Shown here: positions 22,535 through 34,357 of the stretch, piece after piece | Numbering within the stretch: position 1 is the first letter of the stretch | Layout: each line of letters opens with the position of its first letter | Program-made: the position numbers and the translations under genes | Origin: Oxytricha trifallax | Taxonomy: Eukaryota > Ciliophora > Spirotrichea > Sporadotrichida > Oxytrichidae | Assembly (NCBI GenBank): GCA_000711775.1 | Contig: ARYC01000103.1 | Span: forward strand, 124,001 to 188,000 | Direction of reading: 5' to 3' | Length of the DNA stretch: 64,000 nt | The notes under the pieces: generated by a model | What the model saw: only the letters and a program-made list of their open reading frames with translations | Database searches by the model: none | What the model was told of the DNA's origin: nothing

Positions 22535-23590
22535 ATGAGAAATAGAAATTAGCAAAATTTAGGTTCTATATATGATGAGAAATATTTAGATTTACTGCTT
22601 AAGCTTTGGTATGGTACGAGTATTAATATAGACTTAGTCAAACCAGTGTTGAATTATACAGCCATTACAAGACTTCAACACAAGAGTGCCTCAACTGTTA
22701 GGTATCACTACATGTTAGCTGTTTAGCATTTTAATTCAGGCACTTGAAAGCATCCTGCAATAAAATAAAAGTTCTCACAGCACCATATTGACTACCTCTG
22801 CGACTCGAAGACTTTGAAGTATTGGGCACACTTTCCATTAGACTAGCGAGCTGTGATGTTTCATCGTAACTCTCCTGACATGCGTATCTCTCCTTAGACT
22901 ATAGTCAATATTAATAGAAGAAATGGTATTACTTTCAAGACTGTCAACAGAGTGAAGAGAGTGATTAATTTACAGTGCCATTTTATAGTAATAATTTAAA
23001 CAATACATATGATTAAATGTAGAGGGCTATTAATTATAACATCAAGTTCATACACGCTGATGAAGCTGTATTCACCTTCAACACTTTTATCAATAAATCT
23101 TGGTATAAGAAGTATGATAATATAGAAGTTTATGACTAAAAATTGAAGGTAGTCACTCATGCAATTTTAGCTGGTATAAGTGAAGATTTAGGTTTAGAGA
23201 GTTATGTTAATCACCCTCGCTCTATTAAGCGAGATTAGTATATAGAGTTCCTACATAAGCTCAGAGAGAAGAAGTAACCAAGAGATCATCCTGTTTGTTG
23301 ATAATCTTTCAGTTCATAAGACTAAGGAGTCTAAGAAAGCTTATGAAGAATTAAACATAAATCCTGTATACAACGTTCCTTACAGCTCTTAATTTAATGG
23401 AATAGAATTCTACTGAAGTTAAATTAAGACTCACTACAAGAAGCTGCTGCTGTATCATCTTATGCATGACTTGCCCATCGATACAGTAGACTTAATTCAA
23501 AGCAGGTAAGAGAGTGAGCTTGGATAAGACAACAATTTGTGCGAGAGAGGGAAGAATGAATGTTTATAAATAAGCTTTAGATTTAAATGA
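22535..23590 (+). pseudogene. TBE4 transposase, multiply broken
   Basis: It starts MRNRNQQNLGSIYDEKYLD at 22535. The first catalytic region IKFIHADEAVF, the VDNLSVHKTK Asp and GIEFY are readable. Damage: TGA after HFNSGT (near 22745, shared with TBE2); one base missing near 22970; a frameshift near 23275 in LREKK; a TGA in place of Trp in GIEFY* at about 23416; and loss of the normal stop context at the end. Confidence 0.88.
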
Positions 23591-23598
23591 AAAAAAGT

Positions 23599-24388
23599 TC
23601 ACATATTAAACTAACCCAGAAAGAGGTTTGGCTTCTCTTTCTTCTCCTCTTCTTATGGCTTGCTTGGGCCCATATTTCTTCTCTTTGTGCCAGCTCATGC
23701 ATCTATGTTCATATCATCTGGCTTTTAAACATCTTTATAAAGTCTCTTGCTCACTTCATGAGTTGTCTGTGACTTTCTCTCTCTATGAACCTTAGCATGC
23801 TCTTTAATAAGATATATACCAGTGCCAGATTTTCCTAAAAAGTTATATGTCAAAGCTTACTTGAAAGATAAGGATGTTTCTTAAGTTCATCTAACCAAGC
23901 TGAGCTTATTAGAATGCCTTGCTTCTTCTAGTATTCAAGAGAGATAGAATATCGTTTCTTATGTGCTTCTTCAATAATTTCTCTGAGATACTCCTCTTTT
24001 ATTGTACCAAGAACACCAAAGAAAAAGTTCCTCTCTGGAAGTTTATTAGAGAGTTTTTCTTGGTAGGAAGGTAAACTACCACTTCCTCATCTTACATGGC
24101 ATCCACATAAAGATTAGTGACTGAAATCTCAGTGTAGTTCGGAATTTCTATTAGTTTAATCTCTTTATTTTTAAATGCTTTCTTCTTCTCACAAAGTATT
24201 GCTTTTAAGAAAGAAATTTTGGTACCTTCCATCGTTGGAAGGAATAAACCAACTGTATAATATGTTAAAAGTCATCTATTTATCTTACTATGTAAAGTTA
24301 GGTATCGATACAGATCTTCTTTACTTCTGAATCTTGAGATCATTTCTTGAGCCTCGACTCTTTTCATTTGATTATTGTGTGATTCCAT
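23599..24388 (-). pseudogene. TBE4 22-kDa gene with a premature TGA
   Basis: The ATG is at 24388 and the natural TGA at 23599-23601. Introns at 24253-24288 (36 nt) and 23835-23860 (26 nt) keep position and length. The third exon reads KSGTGIYLIKEHAKVHRERK, then NMNIDA-like MNIDA followed by TGA where the others have Gly (GGA), removing the last ~30 residues. Exons 1 and 2 carry further small lesions, including a lost base near 24060. Confidence 0.82.
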
Positions 24389-24951
24389 CTTTTTTCCTCT
24401 TCCTATTAATGAAGTTCAAATTATAATTTATAGACTTCTGGATCATTTTGTTTAAAAACTTATTACTAAATATGGGCATCATATAGGAGGTCAACCCTGC
24501 AAAGATACGTGGAGAAAGTTTGCAGAAGCTGTAACAAACTGCAGAGAAGGAGCTCCATTTTATCAACTTAGTTCCATTAAATTAGTACTAAAATAGTTTA
24601 AATTTAATTAGTACTGGTACTAAATTCGTTTAATTTTAATTGTTACCAATTTAATAGTACCAAAACTTAATTAGTAACTACTATTAATCTAATGAGGCTT
24701 TAATGAAAAAGTTCCAAAATGGTTTAAAATCTAATTGGTACCAGTACCAACCTGAATTTTATCTAAGTTAGTACCAAAATTAAAATATTAATCATGAAAT
24801 TAAAAAATTGTAGTTATAAACCAAGCATAAATATGATCTTTAATACTTCAAAATCAACCATTATTGTTGCAATTGCAACTCCTGTACTGAGTAACTATAA
24901 CTAGAGAGGTTATTAGAGCTTTATAATATAAATTTGAATTTGAATTTAAAC

Positions 24952-26404
24952 ATGGCGGCTAACTTAAATCGAAAAGCAGTTTCACTTAGCAGTGGATAAT
25001 CATAGCTAAACTTTGGCTCAATTAAAAGACCAGAAGTTATTTATGTTGAGAGGGAGGTAGAGCTAAGAGCTCTTGAGTTTGAAGCAGAGGTCTTCAATTT
25101 AGAAGTAAAGAACTTAAAGGAGAGGGCAGAGATAGGACTTTAAACATAAATTGAATATGTTGAGAACCTAAAAGAACAGCTCCCTATTGAAAAGATAAAA
25201 ACATTATAATGTGAAGACTGCTAGAATCTTTTCTCAACCGAACAAGGCTTGAAGAGACACTTTAAAGAGGTACGCTCTGGCAAAGCCAAGATATATTTCA
25301 AGCATGAAAAAGTTGCTGGAAGGTACTAATGCACAACTTGTATGAAGTCTTATACTCACTCTGAAAAAGTTAAAAAGCAAATGCAAAAGCATCACCTCAG
25401 TGAGTTCTTGATTTAAGATAAAGAGACATAAAAACTTGTGCCAGCTAAAAGAAAATCAAATATTATTGAGTCTTAAAGAGAGTTACAGGAGAAGCTCAAG
25501 AGACAGAAAAGATAAAAATCGATGAATTAACCTACAGGCAATACAATTCTAGCCTGCTTCCAAGCAAAAGCTATGAACATTACTGCATTGAATGAAATTA
25601 ATCTAAGTAGTTGTATTGAGAATTACTTGCATATAAGTGTTCCTAACAAAGCAAAGCTTATAGTGGTTGATGAGTATGTATGCATACAAGGAGTACCCTT
25701 TCAGTTATCTTCTTAAGAACAAACAATACTAAAACGAGTTTGCTAACGAATACATGATTCTTAGAGAGGCATAAAGAAAAGATTGCAAGAACTTGCTTAA
25801 GCTAGATGGTGTTATTTTAAGCTATGGTTTTATCGCACTGAGACTTAAGAAATATGAAATGACTCTAAGAAATTATTTATATCATAATAGATACCCAGAT
25901 GATTTGAAAGATATACTATCAGATATGATAAATAGTATCAAGGAGTTGCATGAACTTGGATATGTTCATAGAGATTTGAAACCTGAAAATGTAATGCTGA
26001 ACCTCTGTCCTTTAGAAGTCGTAGTTATTGATTTCAATAAAGCCTTAAGATAAGAGATAGTAACTTTAGCAAATGTTCTTGGCACTGCTGGCTACTTCTC
26101 AATAAGAGAGAAGTGGACAAATGGATCAGTTTAGTGAGATGTATGGGCAGTTACTGCTATAATTTTACAGAGTGACATGGAATGCATGTCTTACTATTGT
26201 ACCAAATAAGAGAAATATTCAATAAGTTTAGCCATTAAGCATATAAAGCAGGACGATATCTGCAAAGAAATCAAACAGATTGTAGACATGATAATTGTAA
26301 GAGCTCCAAACTATCCACGATAAAAATTAGATGATATCCTTGAACCACTACAGAGAGCAAGATTCAAGAGATATAATAAAGACAAGCATAGAAAATTTGT
26401 TTGA
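24952..26404 (+). pseudogene. TBE4 57-kDa zinc-finger/kinase protein, broken
   Basis: It starts MAANLNRKAVSLSSGQSQL. Two fingers: CEDCQNLFSTEQGLKRHFKE and CTTCMKSYTHSEKVKKQMQKH, the second with His changed to Gln. A 4-bp tandem duplication (TATG) near 25676 shifts frame at the kinase Lys region. The kinase then reads VHRDLKPENVML and VIDFNKALR, with TGA replacing Trp in the QWDVW motif near 26132. The end is at TGA 26402-26404. Confidence 0.87.
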
Positions 26405-26542
26405 GTTAAGCCTCATATTAATCATTAAATATACTTAAAATTGACATAAGACCTGCATTTTATCTACTAACCCCAATAAGACCCCAAAATGCCCTATAAA
26501 TCAAAGCACTTATAAACCTCACTGAGGGGTTTTGGGGTTTTG

Positions 26543-27059
26543 ATTGCAATGGATAATGACTAATATAATAATGTTAGTATCATCACCTTAATTAATGTTA
26601 AAGATACATTATTTTGATTAGAATATCTTTAAATAACCTATTTTACATTATAGCTTTTACAATTCAAGTAATTATTTTGCTAAAAATTGAAACTCTTATC
26701 TAAGAGTTGATCAAACCATTTATAGGAGAAATTTTCTGCATTAATTGATTATATATAAAACCAGAATTAATGCTAAAAACAAAGAAAAGAAATAATAGAT
26801 ATTATCAGTCTGATAATTTCAATGAAATAGCTTTCTAGATATTATACTTTCAAAAAAAATTTTAATTTAAATACATTTAAATACACCTAAATTTTATGTG
26901 TTTTAATTGATTAACTTAAGTCGAAAATGAATAATTATCAATACCATGCCAAGACTTATTAAACTTGAAATCTTAATAATATTACCAATTTTTATTAATA
27001 TTTACATGTATTTTATAAAATTTTATGAAAATAAATGATGAATCAAAAAATTTATAAAC
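26543..27059. other. AT-rich spacer
   Basis: No gene seen between TBE4 and the inverted repeat at 27060. Confidence 0.5.
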
Positions 27060-27287
27060 AATTTAATATTGATAAAATAGATAAAAATAGGAAATTAAAG
27101 AAATTAAGATTAATTAATGATTTATTAGTAATATTAACTGCCATGAATTAGGAGTGTGCCTAATGCTAATTTAAATTTAAAATCTAATAAATTAATCAAA
27201 CTAAATATATATAATTAGTGGGCAGGTGGGCAGGCAGGGTCCTAAGCAGCCCACTTTTGTAATTTATATATATATATTAATATATTT

Positions 27288-27868
27288 ATGCAATTAATTA
27301 GAGATGCGCAGGCTGCTAATGGAGTCAACGTGCATGAGACCATTCCTCCGGCGCTGCTTAAGTCCACGGTCCTGGGTGCTCTTAAAGGGCTAAGCTGTGC
27401 TGGTTGTGACGCAACAGATGCAGATGTATGTACCAGATGTCCAACTAACTAGCTCCTCGATACAGAGACTGAAATCTGCGGTGCCTGCCCAGCTAAGCAA
27501 TTCGGAAACCCTGGAGATGGTCTTTGCACCGATTGTGATGATAAATGTCTCTCTTGCAGTTCTGATGGTACAAACCTTGAAGACGACGAATGTGTTTGCG
27601 ATACCCCAACTAACTTCATTGTTATTGATACCAAAGAATGTGTTGAAGAATGTCCCGAGCATTACAAAGATTACGGCGTCTATTGTTACAGTAAGTATCA
27701 TGTTTGTATCTAACCAGCTCTATAGATAACGTTCAACCAGAGATCATTAGTTTTGCGCGTACTCATGCTGTTACAACCGACCTGCTAACTGACGGTGCAT
27801 TTGAGTTCTTGATCAAGGATCCAGGAGGAGACAGTGTTATCGTAGTTATTTGTGTATCCGGCTTGGTG
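27288..27868 (+). CDS. Cys-rich (furin-like repeat) protein segment with one intron
   Basis: The frame starting MQLIRDAQAANGVNVHETIP contains CxxC pairs at regular spacing: CAGCDATDADVCTRCP, ICGACPAKQFGNPGDGLC, DCDDKCLSCSSDG, and CVEECPEHYKDYGVYCY. This resembles furin-like/growth-factor-receptor Cys-rich modules of ciliate surface proteins. A 35-nt GT-AG intron at 27691-27725 joins CYN to NVQPEIISFARTHAV. It then reads FEFLIKDPGGDSVIVV and ends in a hydrophobic stretch within the right arm. GC-rich, unlike its surroundings, as expected for an MDS. No signal peptide is identified, and the gene may be incomplete at both ends. Confidence 0.7.
27691..27725 (+). other. 35-nt intron
   Basis: GTAAGTATCATG...CTCTATAG. 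Splicing restores an open frame; without it a TGA follows. Confidence 0.65.
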
Positions 27869-28399
27869 GTTTCATGCACGTTGACTCCATTAGCAGCCTG
27901 CGCATCTCTAATTAATTGCATAAATATATTAATATATATATAAATTACAAAAGTGGGCTGCTTAGGACCCTGCCTGCCCACCTGCCCACTAATTATATAT
28001 ATTTAGTTTGATTAATTTATTAGATTTTAAATTTAAATTAGCATTAGGCACACTCCTAATTCATGGCAGTTAATATTACTAATAAATCATTAATTAATCT
28101 TAATTTCTTTAATTTCCTATTTTTATCTATTTTATCAATATTAAATTATTATACAAAAATTATTCAAATTTTTACATAAATTATAATTAACATAATATTG
28201 TTTATATTTCCTTAATATTATATAGTAGCAATTTATTCAATAACCCCAATAAAAAAAAGGTACAGACATAATATATAGACTTTGAAAATATATTTTTAAT
28301 AATAGTAAGTCAAGAATAAGAATAAATTTAATATTAATTTGAAAATCAATATAGAATAATTATAATATTTTAGATTAAGTAAAACTAAAATTATAATTA

Positions 28400-29080
28400 T
28401 TATTAAGTCTCTAAAGAGCGAAGGGGGAAAACTCAAGCCTCGAGGCAACTGTCTTTATTATTTTTTTCAAGAGAATCTTGCGTTTAAATCTTAACTTTAT
28501 AAATATAACTTTCTGTATTACTATGTCTAGATATATAGGTATTTAACATGAATACTGTTATCATCAGCTTGTATTAACTTTATATGATGCTCTTAATCTC
28601 TCAGAATTTATTCAAATATTTAATTTAAATACTTCTTATAAAAATAGAACATAATAATCAATCACTCTCTTAATGAAATTTATTGTAATGTAAGATATTT
28701 TATTTTGTTTTATATATGCTAGCTATGAATTAAGAAGAAATATAAGCTCAGGGAATCAGCAGTGAAACATCAAAGCTCCCTATGCTAGTGAAAAGGGAGC
28801 TTAGTACTTTAAAGCCTTGTCATTAATTAGATAGTTAATATTCTATATTTTTTTTATTTTAAAGGTATTTTTAACTTAGAAATAAGTTTCAATTTTATCA
28901 AAATCAATGCTAATTATAGTGAGACCTTGGAGTAGGAGGAAATTTATAAATAAATTTTGCTACGCAAGTGTAATTGAAGATAGGTTTGAGTTATTAATAA
29001 TAATCATCAATAACGCAACTTAAAAATCAGATCTATAAACTCATTTTCATAAGTTTACTCATAATATATCTTTCAATACT
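28400..29080 (-). pseudogene. TBE6 transposase remnant
   Basis: Nucleotide matches to TBE5: the complement of CATAACGCAACTTAAA at 28998-29013 (start region), GTGAAACATCAAAGC near 28762, AATCAATCACTCTCTTAATG near 28657, and GCCTCGAGGC near 28440. Frameshifts throughout. Confidence 0.78.
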
Positions 29081-29216
29081 AATTAACATTCCTCAAATTA
29101 TACCGTAATCCCTAAATATACTTTATTTAAACCCTTATAAGAAAAGTTTAAACTAATTGAAATTTTTTATCATTAAAAAAATCATTCAAACTACAAAAAG
29201 GGATTTTAGGGTTTTG
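28400..29216 (-). mobile_element. TBE6 remnant (TBE5 type), right end plus transposase
   Basis: GGGATTTTAGGGTTTTG ending at 29216, with AAT after it, is an eroded TBE end; ATTCAAACTACAAAAAGGG before it matches the TBE5 terminal repeat. From 29080 to 28400 the minus strand follows the TBE5 transposase in order from the N-terminus to about residue 225. The rest of the element is missing. Confidence 0.8.
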
Positions 29217-30220
29217 AATGAAGTAATCATTTCAATTGAAGATAAAGAGCTAAAGTTAATTTTTCGAATTAAATCATTTTGTAAGAAACATTTTTCGCTT
29301 AAATTTTGTTTATCATGCATATTTAATATGATATTAAAAAATTAAAATCCTAGAAATCAATCTCTTAATCATTTATCTAAATAAAGTTAGATTTTATTTA
29401 TTGTATTTATTGGGATGAGTTATGCCCAAGATATGACTTTAAATTGATTAAAAAGTTTAAGTAATGAATCCAATATTATTAACTACCCCTATAATATAAT
29501 TTCATTCCCTTTTTTCCTTTTATTAATTATTTTTTATAGATAAATTGTGGTCTTAATTCAATATGAAATTTTGTAATTAAATTTAATTCAACTTTATTTA
29601 CTTAAATAATTTATACTCATTCGGTTTCGTATTAATGTTAATAAAAAAATTACTCAACAAAAACAAAAAATTAGACAAAAATATAAATAATGGTAATAAA
29701 AATATTTATAATTCTAATTATTATGATCTATATGTTGTAAATAAGAAATTAAAGAATTGATTCAAGTTTAATTAAAAATTTTCTTTGAACTATTCAGAGA
29801 AAATATTTAAACTTTCAGATTAAGTATTAATTTTTATTTTTAATCACATAAATATAATTCAACTAGTTTAACAATAAATTAATAGAATAAGTTATATTTT
29901 TAAAATATTTCAAACTACGCACAAATATGATTTTTAATTAAATGAAACTCAAACATAATTTTATAAAAGCTCGATTCTTTTCTAAAAAAATTAAAAAACT
30001 TTATAAAAAATAAATTTATGACAGCTATATTGAAATTTATCTTAAAGATTAAATAATACCCTCAACATGAAATAAATTCTTTAAAAATATAATTATTTTA
30101 TTTATTAATGTTAACTAATTATCAAAAACTAAAAAATATATTTGATTTATTAAATAGGAAAGTATTCATTAAATTAAATCTAGATTAGGGGTGGGGAGGT
30201 TTTAGGATAACAATTAAGTA
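29217..30220. other. AT-rich spacer
   Basis: A short ORF-like stretch at 29157-29345 overlaps the TBE6 end and is not supported. Otherwise nothing recognisable. Confidence 0.5.
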
Positions 30221-30223
30221 AGA

Positions 30224-30875
30224 TTTTAACAGTCCTGATGTAACTGGATTCTACGGAATAAATGCTCCTTACTATTAAGAAGAAAAAAGAGTTTACAGAA
30301 GAATTATTAATGATCAATATAGAGATAAACCATTATTACTGATTATTTATTTATATTAATATATAAAACTAAAAAATGTTTTTTAAAATGCAAAATATAT
30401 TTAAGCATTAAGTTATTATATTTAATTGATTATAAGCTATGTGTATTAAAATAATAATAATCTAAATATGCATCTTAGCGGCAAAATAAATTGGAAATTA
30501 AATTTAAGCAATTTAATTTTACTTAAATTTATTTTATAGTAATTTATTATCTAAAAGTTTAAAAATTATTCAATTTATAATAATCTATTTTAACAATAAA
30601 TTTATAATTAAAATAGAACAAGTTTTAATTCTATTAATAGTCTGGACAGTAAAAGACTAATATGATACTTCTGAAAAAGACCATGATCAAATTTAAGAAG
30701 TTAATGATTTCGAATATTTAAGTGAAATCATGTAGGTTGATAAAGTCATAAGTTACTAGATATCAGAATCTCTATTGTTTAATAGAAGTGAAAAGAGGCA
30801 ACTATGGTTGTAAGATTCGTAAGAATACTTAAAGAATGAACTGAAAAATGTCAGGATCATTATAGTTTATTGAGT
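30224..30875 (+). CDS. Coding-like segments, unidentified protein
   Basis: Two plus-strand stretches are open in the ciliate code. 30224-30350 reads DFNSPDVTGFYGINAPYYQE and EKRVYRRIINDQYRDKPLLL. 30640-30875 reads VWTVKDQYDTSEKDHDQIQE, FEYLSEIMQVDKVISYQISE and KRQLWLQDSQEYLKNELKN. The AT-rich gap between them could be an IES. A further piece at about 30990-31140 contains SMIQEGKQQLIQLIKCTNMQ, loosely like a von Willebrand A helix, but this is not firm. Together with 31787-31981 they may be MDSs of one gene. Confidence 0.4.
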
Positions 30876-31167
30876 GTGTGCTAAAAGTATATAAAAAATC
30901 ATTAAATTAGTTATAACTCAGGAATGGAAGGTGAAATGAGTTCAAAGTTTAAGGATATTGCAGTACTTAGCTTACTTATTTATATTAATTAAATAAATTA
31001 ATAGAGCATTCTGTAGCATGATACAAGAAGGTAAATAGCAGCTAATATAGTTGATTAAATGTACGAACATGTAGAAAAATTGTATTGGTGTTGCCTTGTC
31101 GGTTAACATCAAATATCCTACAACTTATAATTAAGCATCACACATTTTATGAGGAGTAGTAATTGTC

Positions 31168-31767
31168 TCACCACCACACTTTTTATAAAAGTTTTTATTA
31201 AAAAGAGTAACAGATCTGGTCAAATTTGGATTTAAAAATTGCAAATAAAGTTTATTTAAAAATAATATTTGGCAACTCTAAATTTGATAAAAGTTAAAAT
31301 TAAATTTACTATTATCGTAAGATTTATATTATTTCCAATTCGATTAAAACATAAAAGGTAATCATTTTTTATTGGATTAAATTTTAAAATTAAATAGTTT
31401 TAAATCGTATAAATCTATGCTTTAATTTTGAAGGTAAAATTTAGATAGTTCATGTACAATTAAGTTTAATTGACTTATTTGAAAGCATTTCATCAAATGT
31501 TACCTTCAAAATTAAAGAATAGATTTATACAATTTAAAACTATTTTATTTTTATATTTAATCCAATAAAAAATGATTACCTTTAATGTTTTAATTGAATT
31601 GGAAATTATATACATTTATGATAATAGTATATTTAATTTAACTTTAATTAACTTAAGAGTTGCAAAATATTATTTTTTAAAAAAACTTTTTTGCAATTTT
31701 ATAATCTAAATTTGACCAGATCTGTTACTCTTTTGAATAAAAACTTTTAAAAAAAGTGTGGTGGTGA
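31168..31767. repeat. Foldback with TCACCACCACAC ends
   Basis: Termini TCACCACCACACTTTTT and AAAAAGTGTGGTGGTGA; arms of about 270 bp, somewhat diverged; inner boundary TTTTGAAGGTAA / TTACCTTCAAAA. An 8-bp direct repeat ATTTTATG stands just outside at 31144-31151 and 31782-31789, so the whole block could be an IES carrying a foldback. Confidence 0.85.
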
Positions 31768-31786
31768 AACCACCACCTAAAATTTT

Positions 31787-31981
31787 ATGGATATTGAGTA
31801 TTGTGGATTCAAAGTCCTAGTTTTTGTAGTCGATTTAACAGAAGATGATGATTATATTGATCTTGAAGAAGCAAAAGAATTGCATAAATAATAATAAGCT
31901 TTAGAAGATGGAATAGTTTTATAGAAATAATTAGTAAAGTTATTTATTTCACTAAATAGTGAATAATTAAAATATAAATGA
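31787..31981 (+). CDS. Small open frame, unidentified
   Basis: 64 codons in the ciliate code: MDIEYCGFKVLVFVVDLTED, then DYIDLEEAKELHKQQQALED, ending SEQLKYK before TGA. Composition is protein-like and acidic. The ATG may be internal, since the frame is open upstream to the foldback and the segment may continue the coding pieces at 30.2-31.1 kb. No family recognised. Confidence 0.4.
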
Positions 31982-33175
31982 AATACATGAATTTATTAAA
32001 AATTTATGAATACTTAATAGTCATATTATCTCTCTATCTCTTAAAAGCTAAATTTTAAGAGTGAATTTTTTTAGATCGTTATTATCAAGATTTTTTTTAA
32101 GTAAGATGAAGTTTAAATACAAATTTTATAATTATAATAGCAATAGGAATTGTAATATACAGAAATGGAAATCCACAAAAAAAGCGTTATCATTTTTCTA
32201 TTCTCCTTTTTACTTAGATCCATTAATTGAGTGTAATTTTCTTGTCTTTAAACTTAATATAACTCTTCTTCGCATGTATTACTCCACCGATTTTGGTGCC
32301 ACCCCTGTAAAATAATTATGTTTTTTGTAACTTAAATTTTAAATAATGACTGCACATTCTGAACAGACATGCTTTAATATTTTTATATTTTTAATTTAAT
32401 TTCAGCTTATTTCAAAAAAATCTTGAATAAAATTTTATAATCGATTATTGATTATTGATGAACAAATATCCAATAAAAAAATAAATAAATGATCTACTTT
32501 TCTTTAGAAATAATAAATATTAATATGATATTATTTTTTATTATCAATTTCACTATACAATCAAAAAATTAGCTTTAGATATTTAGATTAACAAGAATAA
32601 ATAAACGAATGAAGTATGAATTTTTTTAACTATTATTTTGGTAATTTTTTAATTCTCTTTTTCTTAATAATATAATATTCATTTATTATATTATATAAAT
32701 CAATATTAATAAAATTATGAAATATATAATACATATAAATTCATATCTAGTAAACATTAATAATTATTAGATACTAAAAATGGAACCTACTTATTTATTC
32801 TTTAATTAAATATATTTAAATTTTAATTATTAATTTAAGCAATTTTAATTTATGAATCAAATATATTAATGATAAAAGTAAAATTTGTGTACTAATTTCA
32901 AAACTAATTATCTCTGATATTTTTTTAATAATAATTCTTTTATAATGTAAATTTTTGCTTATATAAAAATGAAAAATATATTTTATGTAAAGTATATTAT
33001 TAAGTTGAAATTTTTTTATTTTACATTAATTAATTGTAAAATTATATGATGGTTTATAAACGAAAATTTACAATAGTTTATTTTAAATGAATAAAAATAT
33101 TGTACTATAAATTTTCCTCTGATTTATAAAAAATGCAAAATAAATTATATTTTCTAAACTTGCTTGTATGCTTAA
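31982..33175. other. AT-rich stretch
   Basis: An ORF-like region at 32061-32315 is open on both strands; neither translation is convincing. No repeat recognised. Confidence 0.45.
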
Positions 33176-33199
33176 TTGAATCTTTTTAAAATAAATGCT

Positions 33200-33409
33200 T
33201 TAAATTATATCAGAGTCAGGTCGGCAGGAGGGTGGCAGCTTGCCAAGCTGGAGAGGACACTTTGCTCGAACTCCAGTCTCGCCAACGGTTATTACCGGCA
33301 AATGATCATGGTCCACTCCACCTCCATTGTAATAATTAGCAGAGATGAAGTGGCCTCACATATGCGACCTGACTCTGATCAGTGTCCTTCAGTCGAGCAG
33401 CTTACATGA
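33200..33409 (+). CDS. GC-rich MDS-like segment, unidentified
   Basis: A GC island in AT-rich DNA. The plus frame reads VRSAGGWQLAKLERTLCSNS, SLANGYYRQMIMVHSTSIVI and ISRDEVASHMRPDSDQCPSV, ending EQLT before TGA at 33407-33409. The 13-mer CAGAGTCAGGTCG at 33210 recurs inverted at 33367-33379. Base composition like the kinase MDSs at 38.5 kb suggests a macronuclear-destined 3' end. No domain recognised. Confidence 0.5.
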   Translation, partial: LNYIRVRSAGGWQLAKLERTLCSNSSLANGYYRQMIMVHSTSIVIISRDEVASHMRPDSDQCPSVEQLT

Positions 33410-34350
33410 ACCCATTAGTAAAATTTTCAATTACAATGTAAATTAAGAATCTCCAGAGAAAAAATACTTACTTTGTGAAATCGATGCTTGCAATGGATTC
33501 ACAGTCTTGTCAAATACTTGAAAATCTTTAATACTAATTAAATATATATTAATTATTACAATCCTCTGACCTTAAGTTTATACTTACATACCAAATGCTT
33601 TTAATTATAACAGAAAAATTTAGTTTAATCATCTTATTTAAGGAATTAGAAAAAATAATAATTTCTTTAGCGATTTTTATTAAATCTTCAATAATTTTTT
33701 AAAATTTCTACTAAAATTAGAATAATTTTTAATTAATAAATTAATTCTAAAATAAAAATCATTATTGTAATTAGAATAAAAAACTTATTGAAAATTTAAA
33801 AGAGATCATAATTTGGATTTATCTAATCATATCTTATTACCCTATTATTATTCATTGGTGATGTTTTAAGAATTTTTTATTTAAGTATGAGACGAAAAGA
33901 ATTAAATTTGCTAATTAATGTTTTTTTATGCTGCCACAGATTTGATGAACTACAAATTAATATAGTATGGTTAAGGAAGTATTATATTAATTAATATTAA
34001 TTCATTATATTGCTTAAATAATTTTAAAAATGTTTTAGATTTATTTAGAATATAAAATCAACTTGTAAACTTATTTAAATTACTATATAAACTTTAATAT
34101 TAAAAATAAAATTGTGTAAAAATATTTATTGATAAATGATAATAAATCTATATTTTTATTATAACCAAAAGTAAATAAGATTTTACAGTTTCCTCAATAA
34201 GATTTACAAAAAATTTATAAATTTATACTAGACTTTTTCAATTGTTTTTGTGTAAACACAATAAAAATCTAATTAAAAAGTATTAATAAATTGAGAGTTT
34301 AGCAATTTAATAATTATCATAATCAACAATTAAAATAAAAATTAGTTTAT
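33410..34350. other. AT-rich spacer
   Basis: 33475-33535 contains a weak minus-strand coding-like piece (FDKTVNPLQASISQ) followed by a splice-donor-like GTAAG. Otherwise nothing. Confidence 0.4.
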
Positions 34351-34357
34351 ATAATTT

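Larger units (their letters stand above)
22432..26542 (+). mobile_element. TBE4, full-length, all three genes damaged
   Basis: Ends CAAAACCCCAAAACCCT at 22432 and GGGGTTTTGGGGTTTTG to 26542, with ATT on both sides. Gene order is transposase (+), 22-kDa (-), 57-kDa (+). Closest to TBE2 in sequence, including a shared TGA in the transposase. The AT-rich spacer at 24389-24951 has GGTACC-rich words like TBE2. Confidence 0.95.
27060..28147. repeat. Inverted repeat with ~280-bp arms enclosing a Cys-rich coding segment
   Basis: Arms 27060-27339 and 27868-28147 are complementary through AT-rich DNA, the GC-rich word GTGGGCAGGTGGGCAGGCAG and about 50 bp of coding sequence. The unique core is about 528 bp and protein-coding. 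The coding frame enters naturally from the left arm, so the right arm looks like an inverted duplicate of the left boundary. Confidence 0.92.

Noticed and set aside
22700..22800. An intron as explanation for the TGA shared by TBE2 and TBE4 transposases
   Set aside because: GTAAG...TTAG exists in TBE2 but is not conserved in TBE4 or TBE5, and the coding sequence there aligns without a gap.
27390..27729. Several overlapping ORFs on both strands
   Set aside because: They are shadows of the Cys-rich frame starting at 27288, which has regular CxxC spacing and an intron.
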